A stretch of DNA of 64,000 bases, taken from Sacculina carcini. Taxonomy: Eukaryota > Arthropoda > Thecostraca > Sacculinidae. This document shows, piece after piece, positions 61,801 to 64,000 of this stretch (its first letter is position 1; the number at the start of each line of letters is the position of its first letter). The DNA lies in the NCBI GenBank assembly GCA_916048095.2, contig OU696583.1, positions 9,036,822-9,100,821 of the forward strand, read 5' to 3'. The position numbers were made by a program, and so were the translations under genes. The notes under the pieces were generated by a model. It saw only the letters and a program-made list of their open reading frames with translations, ran no database searches and had not been told where the DNA came from.

Positions 61801-62025
61801 GGCTCAGATGTCGTCAACATTGACCGACTGCGACCAGCCTTCATTGACAACAATATACTGCCAACGCCGGAGACAGATAGCACATTGTTCGCGGTTCCAG
61901 TGCCACAACAACATGCTGGTACACGTCCAGCAGAGCAACAATTATCCGATGACACAGCAACGCCACAACACATTCATTCTCGATCAGGCCGACGCATCAG
62001 GCCACCTGTTCGTTTCTCGCCCTGA
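58822..62025 (+). CDS. pol: Pol polyprotein: protease, RT, RNase H, integrase
   Basis: The open frame of 1067 codons lies in the -1 frame of gag and overlaps it by 34 bases. It is probably made as a Gag-Pol fusion entered at 58852, with the ATG at 58822 not used. Aspartic protease: FLIDTGAQYSLL (Asp at about residue 49). Reverse transcriptase: IDLVKAFFQVPV, then YIDDILIAS (about residue 354). RNase H: FTDASNSSIGAVL (about 507). Integrase: an HHCC finger (HPGRTATLKL to CLQCQQSK), the first catalytic Asp in HVDIVGPLP, the second in IVSDRGSQFTS, and Glu in NGMVERLHRQL. There are 35 residues between the last two acidic residues (DD35E). A C-terminal segment GPYKVLNRTPKTYTIERNG resembles the gypsy integrase GPY/F module. 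All catalytic residues are present, with no stop or frameshift. Confidence 0.95.
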   Translation: MCETLFVSFKLNGGRERSPISPLTSSIQGDNSLPFYIRDPTTGCNFLIDTGAQYSLLPAKCRLVRSSTASQPVKSPLVLQAVNSSHINTYGSISTCVSLGLRRNFHWTFIIADIDTAIIGIDFLSRHNINVIPRERQIVDGETGLKATGITRRNSLNISVCAPQHDKVYVDLLSKYPGLLSPMVFTSTSNHGVFHRIQTRGKPVFCRPRKLDAARLKIAKDEFQRMLDQGIIRPSQSPYASALHLVPKARDGEWRPCGDYRALNNITVPDRYPIPYLQDFTAALHGTNIFTKIDLVKAFFQVPVYPQDISKTAICTPFGSFEMLRMPFGLRNSAQTMQRLLDTILRGLDFIFVYIDDILIASKSETEHLRHLDIVFDRLHAHDIKINIEKCVFGKREITFLGHRITERGISPHDGATKAITEYPRPVSHQQLRRYLGMVNFYHRFLPNAATLLAPLHRLLTNNAKRSKVPVVWTDEAEQAFDESKAALSSATILCHQNESAQLGLFTDASNSSIGAVLQQLSDGVWQPLAFWSKQLNSAQTMYSAFGREVLAVYLSVRHFRPYLEGREFIIFTDHKPIVHAIRAPTANHSPREQRHLDFILQFTSDVRHISGKDNVVSDALSRICSCSDLPSVNIRDMAESQQAQSDLIDSAGSLKLQWIEFPAISDRKLLCDTSLDKPRPFVPEAMRRRVFQSLHNMSHPGRTATLKLIAERFVWPNMRKDVASWTRTCLQCQQSKVSRHNSSPAAQFQPPSRRFEHIHVDIVGPLPYSQNCQYILTIVDRFTRWPEACPIPDVSAETIARYFVSTWISRFGVPATIVSDRGSQFTSNLWREINNRLGAHIRFTTAYHPAANGMVERLHRQLKSALRGCINWVDRLSIVLLGIRACIKEPLNCSCAELVYGAKLHLPSEFFHTNTNKTNACEFARHLSQHFSSVRPQQPRPVDKAVFKLPALDSADFVFVRHDGHRRPLQPVYDGPYKVLNRTPKTYTIERNGSDVVNIDRLRPAFIDNNILPTPETDSTLFAVPVPQQHAGTRPAEQQLSDDTATPQHIHSRSGRRIRPPVRFSP
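58846..58852 (+). promoter_or_regulatory. -1 ribosomal frameshift site TTTAAAC
   Basis: The heptamer T-TTA-AAC is in the correct phase relative to gag (codons TTA 58847-58849, AAC 58850-58852) and is followed immediately by the gag stop TGA. It fits the X-XXY-YYZ rule for -1 slippage. After slipping, translation enters the pol frame at 58852. A downstream pseudoknot was not modelled. Confidence 0.75.
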
Positions 62026-62029
62026 TCTG

Positions 62030-62038
62030 AGGAGGGGG
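62030..62038 (+). other. Polypurine tract
   Basis: AGGAGGGGG lies four bases before the 3' LTR and just after the pol stop. It is the expected primer site for plus-strand DNA synthesis. Confidence 0.8.
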
Positions 62039-62042
62039 CTCC

Positions 62043-62881
62043 TGTGGCGTACACACTTATTCACACACACATGTTTCTTTTGTATTGATTGTCGTTGTAT
62101 TATTTTAGTTTATGCGTTGCATGTTTATGTTGTGCGTGTGTTTGCGTTATATTCGTTGCATGTTTATGTTGTGCGTGTGTTTGCGTTATATTCGTTGCGT
62201 GTTTGTTTCATTACATAAATTCATTTCATTGTATAAATTTACACACTTCGCAATATGATTGTATGTATGTTCGCACCGTGCACACCACCGGATGTGATAT
62301 TTTCGTCACCTATTTGCGCCGTGTGTTTACGTCGCCGTCTGGCTATATCATCGCCGTCTGGCTATGTCGTGTTTGTGTCGCGCTGTATATTCGCGCCGCC
62401 TGTGTGCTTGTGTCTGTCTGTCTGAGCCGCCTGTGTGCGCTGCCCATTCTCCACGCAAGCCGGCGGAAGTACTACTGTGTGTTCACACCACCCACGACGA
62501 TCGTAGTCCCGCTATTTCCCGCGACAATTCACACGACTGTTTGCTCAGACATCGCACGGCACCTTCCAGACGGTCACGTGACCGGTGTCCTACTTGGAGT
62601 GAAGGTATTCCGGCCGGTGCTACAGGTGTTGGACAAGCCAGTCGAGAATAGTGCGTGTTGTCACACAGTGCTAGAGTTGTTCGCTCGCTTCATTGTGTTC
62701 CCGCGACTTATTCGTGCTCCCCGCGTATTCGTGTTCAGCCGCTGCGGGTATCGTATCTTATTGTATTGTTTCGTTATTGTAATTATGTATTAATGTTATG
62801 TAATGTGTGAATGTAATATATAGCTGATTTACTAATTGTTTTCTATGCATGTTTAACCGTACTTAACAAGTGTAGTTAACA
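62043..62881 (+). repeat. 3' LTR
   Basis: Same length as the 5' LTR (839 bases) at a constant offset of 5526 bases. I see no difference between the two copies, and the fortuitous 234-codon frame translates identically in both. Confidence 0.95.
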
Positions 62882-64000
62882 ACCCTAGATACTACAAGAG
62901 CATTAACTAATTTACGAGAAGCAGGAACATCAATAAACTTACGTATAAAGTAGATACGGCGAATTTGAAAATTACATTGGCGGCTAATCTCGGAGATATA
63001 GGGATCAAATGATAACTTGTCGTCGAAGAGTACACCTAAATTCCTAACAGTAGCAGAAGAAGAGAAGGGAAGCGTAGTAGAGAGAGGGGAAGAATTAAAG
63101 AGCACATATCGGGTTTTGTCAGGATTTAGTTTCAACTGACGAGAGGCAGACCAGTCATTAACAGCATTCATAATAGAACACAAAGGCATGGAAGACAAAG
63201 AATCAGATATCAACAGTATTTGAACATCGTCAGCAAATATTTGGAACGAAGAAACTGTTGAGCGAAGTAAATTGCCTAAAGGAGTAAGATAAGCATTGAA
63301 CAAAAGAGGACCAAGAACAGAACCCTGAGGCACCCCAGACAAGAGAGGACGAAGCTCACTAGGAGAGGAGCCAGGAAGCTCAACATACTGCTGTCTATCA
63401 GATAAATAGGATTGGAAAAAGGAAAGTACTCTACCACCTATACCTAGATCGCGTAAACTTTGGATGAGGATCGAGTGGTTGACAGTATCGAAAGCAGCTG
63501 AGAAGTCAAGCTGAATCAAAACCGCATACTGACCAGAAAGTGTGGCTTTCAGAACAGAGTTATAAATACAAAGCAACGAAGTTTCTGTGGAATGAGATAG
63601 ACGAAAACCAGATTGTTCAGGAAGGAAAAGATCAGAGGATTCAAGGAAGTGTGAAATCTGAAGGTAGGCAGCCATTTCTAACACTTTAGACAACCAAGGT
63701 ATGCGGGAGATCGGACGGTAGTTACGCAAATCATTACAGTCAAGGCCAGCTTTTTTCAATATTGGCAAAATGCAAGCGACTTTAGAGGCAGAGAATTCAC
63801 CAGAGATAAAGCAGGAATTGATGAAGTAAGCAATAAAAGGAAACAACTGAGGAACGAGTTGAGGTACACGATTATAGGCGATGGGATCTAAGTGAGACGA
63901 ATTGAGTTTAGTACGGCGAATGATACAGGCACAATCAGAAACAGAAATCAATTCAAAAGATGTAAAGATAACATCAGGAGAACTGGAAGAATTTAATGAG
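62882..64000 (-). pseudogene. L2/CR1-like LINE reverse transcriptase, 5' part (split by the gypsy element)
   Basis: The minus frame is open from the window edge to the gypsy boundary. Motifs in order: DLRNYRPISRIPWLSKVLE, GFRLSHSTETSLLCIYN, LIQLDFSAAFDTVNHSIL, LLSGVPQGSVLGPLLFNAYL, the catalytic FQIFADDVQIL, LKLNPDKTRYVLF, NLGVLFDDKLSFDPYI and CNFQIRRIYFIRKFID. These are the reverse transcriptase blocks of the L2/CR1 group. All catalytic residues are intact, and I see no stop before the inserted LTR element. It continues at 56516-56008. Endonuclease and ORF1 would be upstream, outside the window. Confidence 0.92.

Larger units (their letters stand above)
56517..62881 (+). mobile_element. Intact Ty3/gypsy LTR retrotransposon
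   Basis: A 6365-base element with 839-base LTRs at both ends, a 4-base target duplication ACCC (56513-56516 and 62882-62885), a primer-binding site, gag, an overlapping pol in the -1 frame and a polypurine tract. The pol order, protease, reverse transcriptase, RNase H, integrase, is that of the Metaviridae (Ty3/gypsy). No envelope-like frame exists between pol and the 3' LTR. The LTRs appear identical by eye and no frame is broken, so the insertion is young. It is nested in an L2/CR1-like LINE of opposite orientation. Confidence 0.95.

Noticed and set aside
61700..62218. Possible env-like frame after pol
   Set aside because: It overlaps pol in another frame and runs into the LTR. There is no signal peptide, membrane segment or glycoprotein features.

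Overview
This is animal nuclear DNA. Genes have GT-AG introns and encode metazoan-specific proteins (an ARNT/tango bHLH-PAS factor, a DIP/lachesin-type three-Ig neural adhesion protein, a Smad4-like MH2 remnant, a SMYD methyltransferase). The DIP/lachesin architecture suggests a protostome invertebrate; the phylum cannot be fixed from sequence alone. The window is very rich in simple repeats ((CA/GT)n, (TA)n, tetra- and hexanucleotides, 16-26 bp minisatellites) and in transposable elements of several classes.

Layout: 1-2253 holds a tetranucleotide array and the last two coding exons of ARNT/tango (+). Convergent to it, 4011-8575 holds seven coding exons of a DIP/lachesin-like protein (-). 8600-23700 contains no gene I recognise: VNTRs, a 4 kb (GACAGT)n array, (TA)n tracts, a 17 bp minisatellite and a DNA-transposon remnant split by a palindromic MITE. 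23753-25075 is an intronless equilibrative nucleoside transporter (-). 25.1-30.1 kb is mostly repeats and LINE debris. 30149-45701 is a nine-exon SMYD lysine methyltransferase (-) that I reconstructed with consistent splice phases (464 codons plus stop). Its 7.7 kb intron 2 contains a full-length non-LTR retrotransposon, a second LINE fragment and an antisense Smad4-like pseudogene fragment. 46313-47305 is intronless uroporphyrinogen-III synthase (-) and 50710-52434 is intronless PIG-Q/GPI1 (+). Between these two divergent genes sits a 2.4 kb element with 270 bp inverted repeats that itself carries a tRNA-derived SINE. 52.6-55.7 kb is LINE, SINE and microsatellite. 55744-64000 is an L2/CR1-type LINE (-) split cleanly by a young Ty3/gypsy LTR retrotransposon (56517-62881) with LTRs of equal length and apparently identical sequence, intact gag and pol, a tRNA-Trp primer site and a TTTAAAC frameshift site.

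The most unusual general feature is that most introns of the three spliced genes end in a sense-strand (GU)n tract directly before the AG, where a polypyrimidine tract would be expected. The three other genes have no introns in their coding regions. The protein genes are unrelated housekeeping and developmental loci and do not form one pathway.
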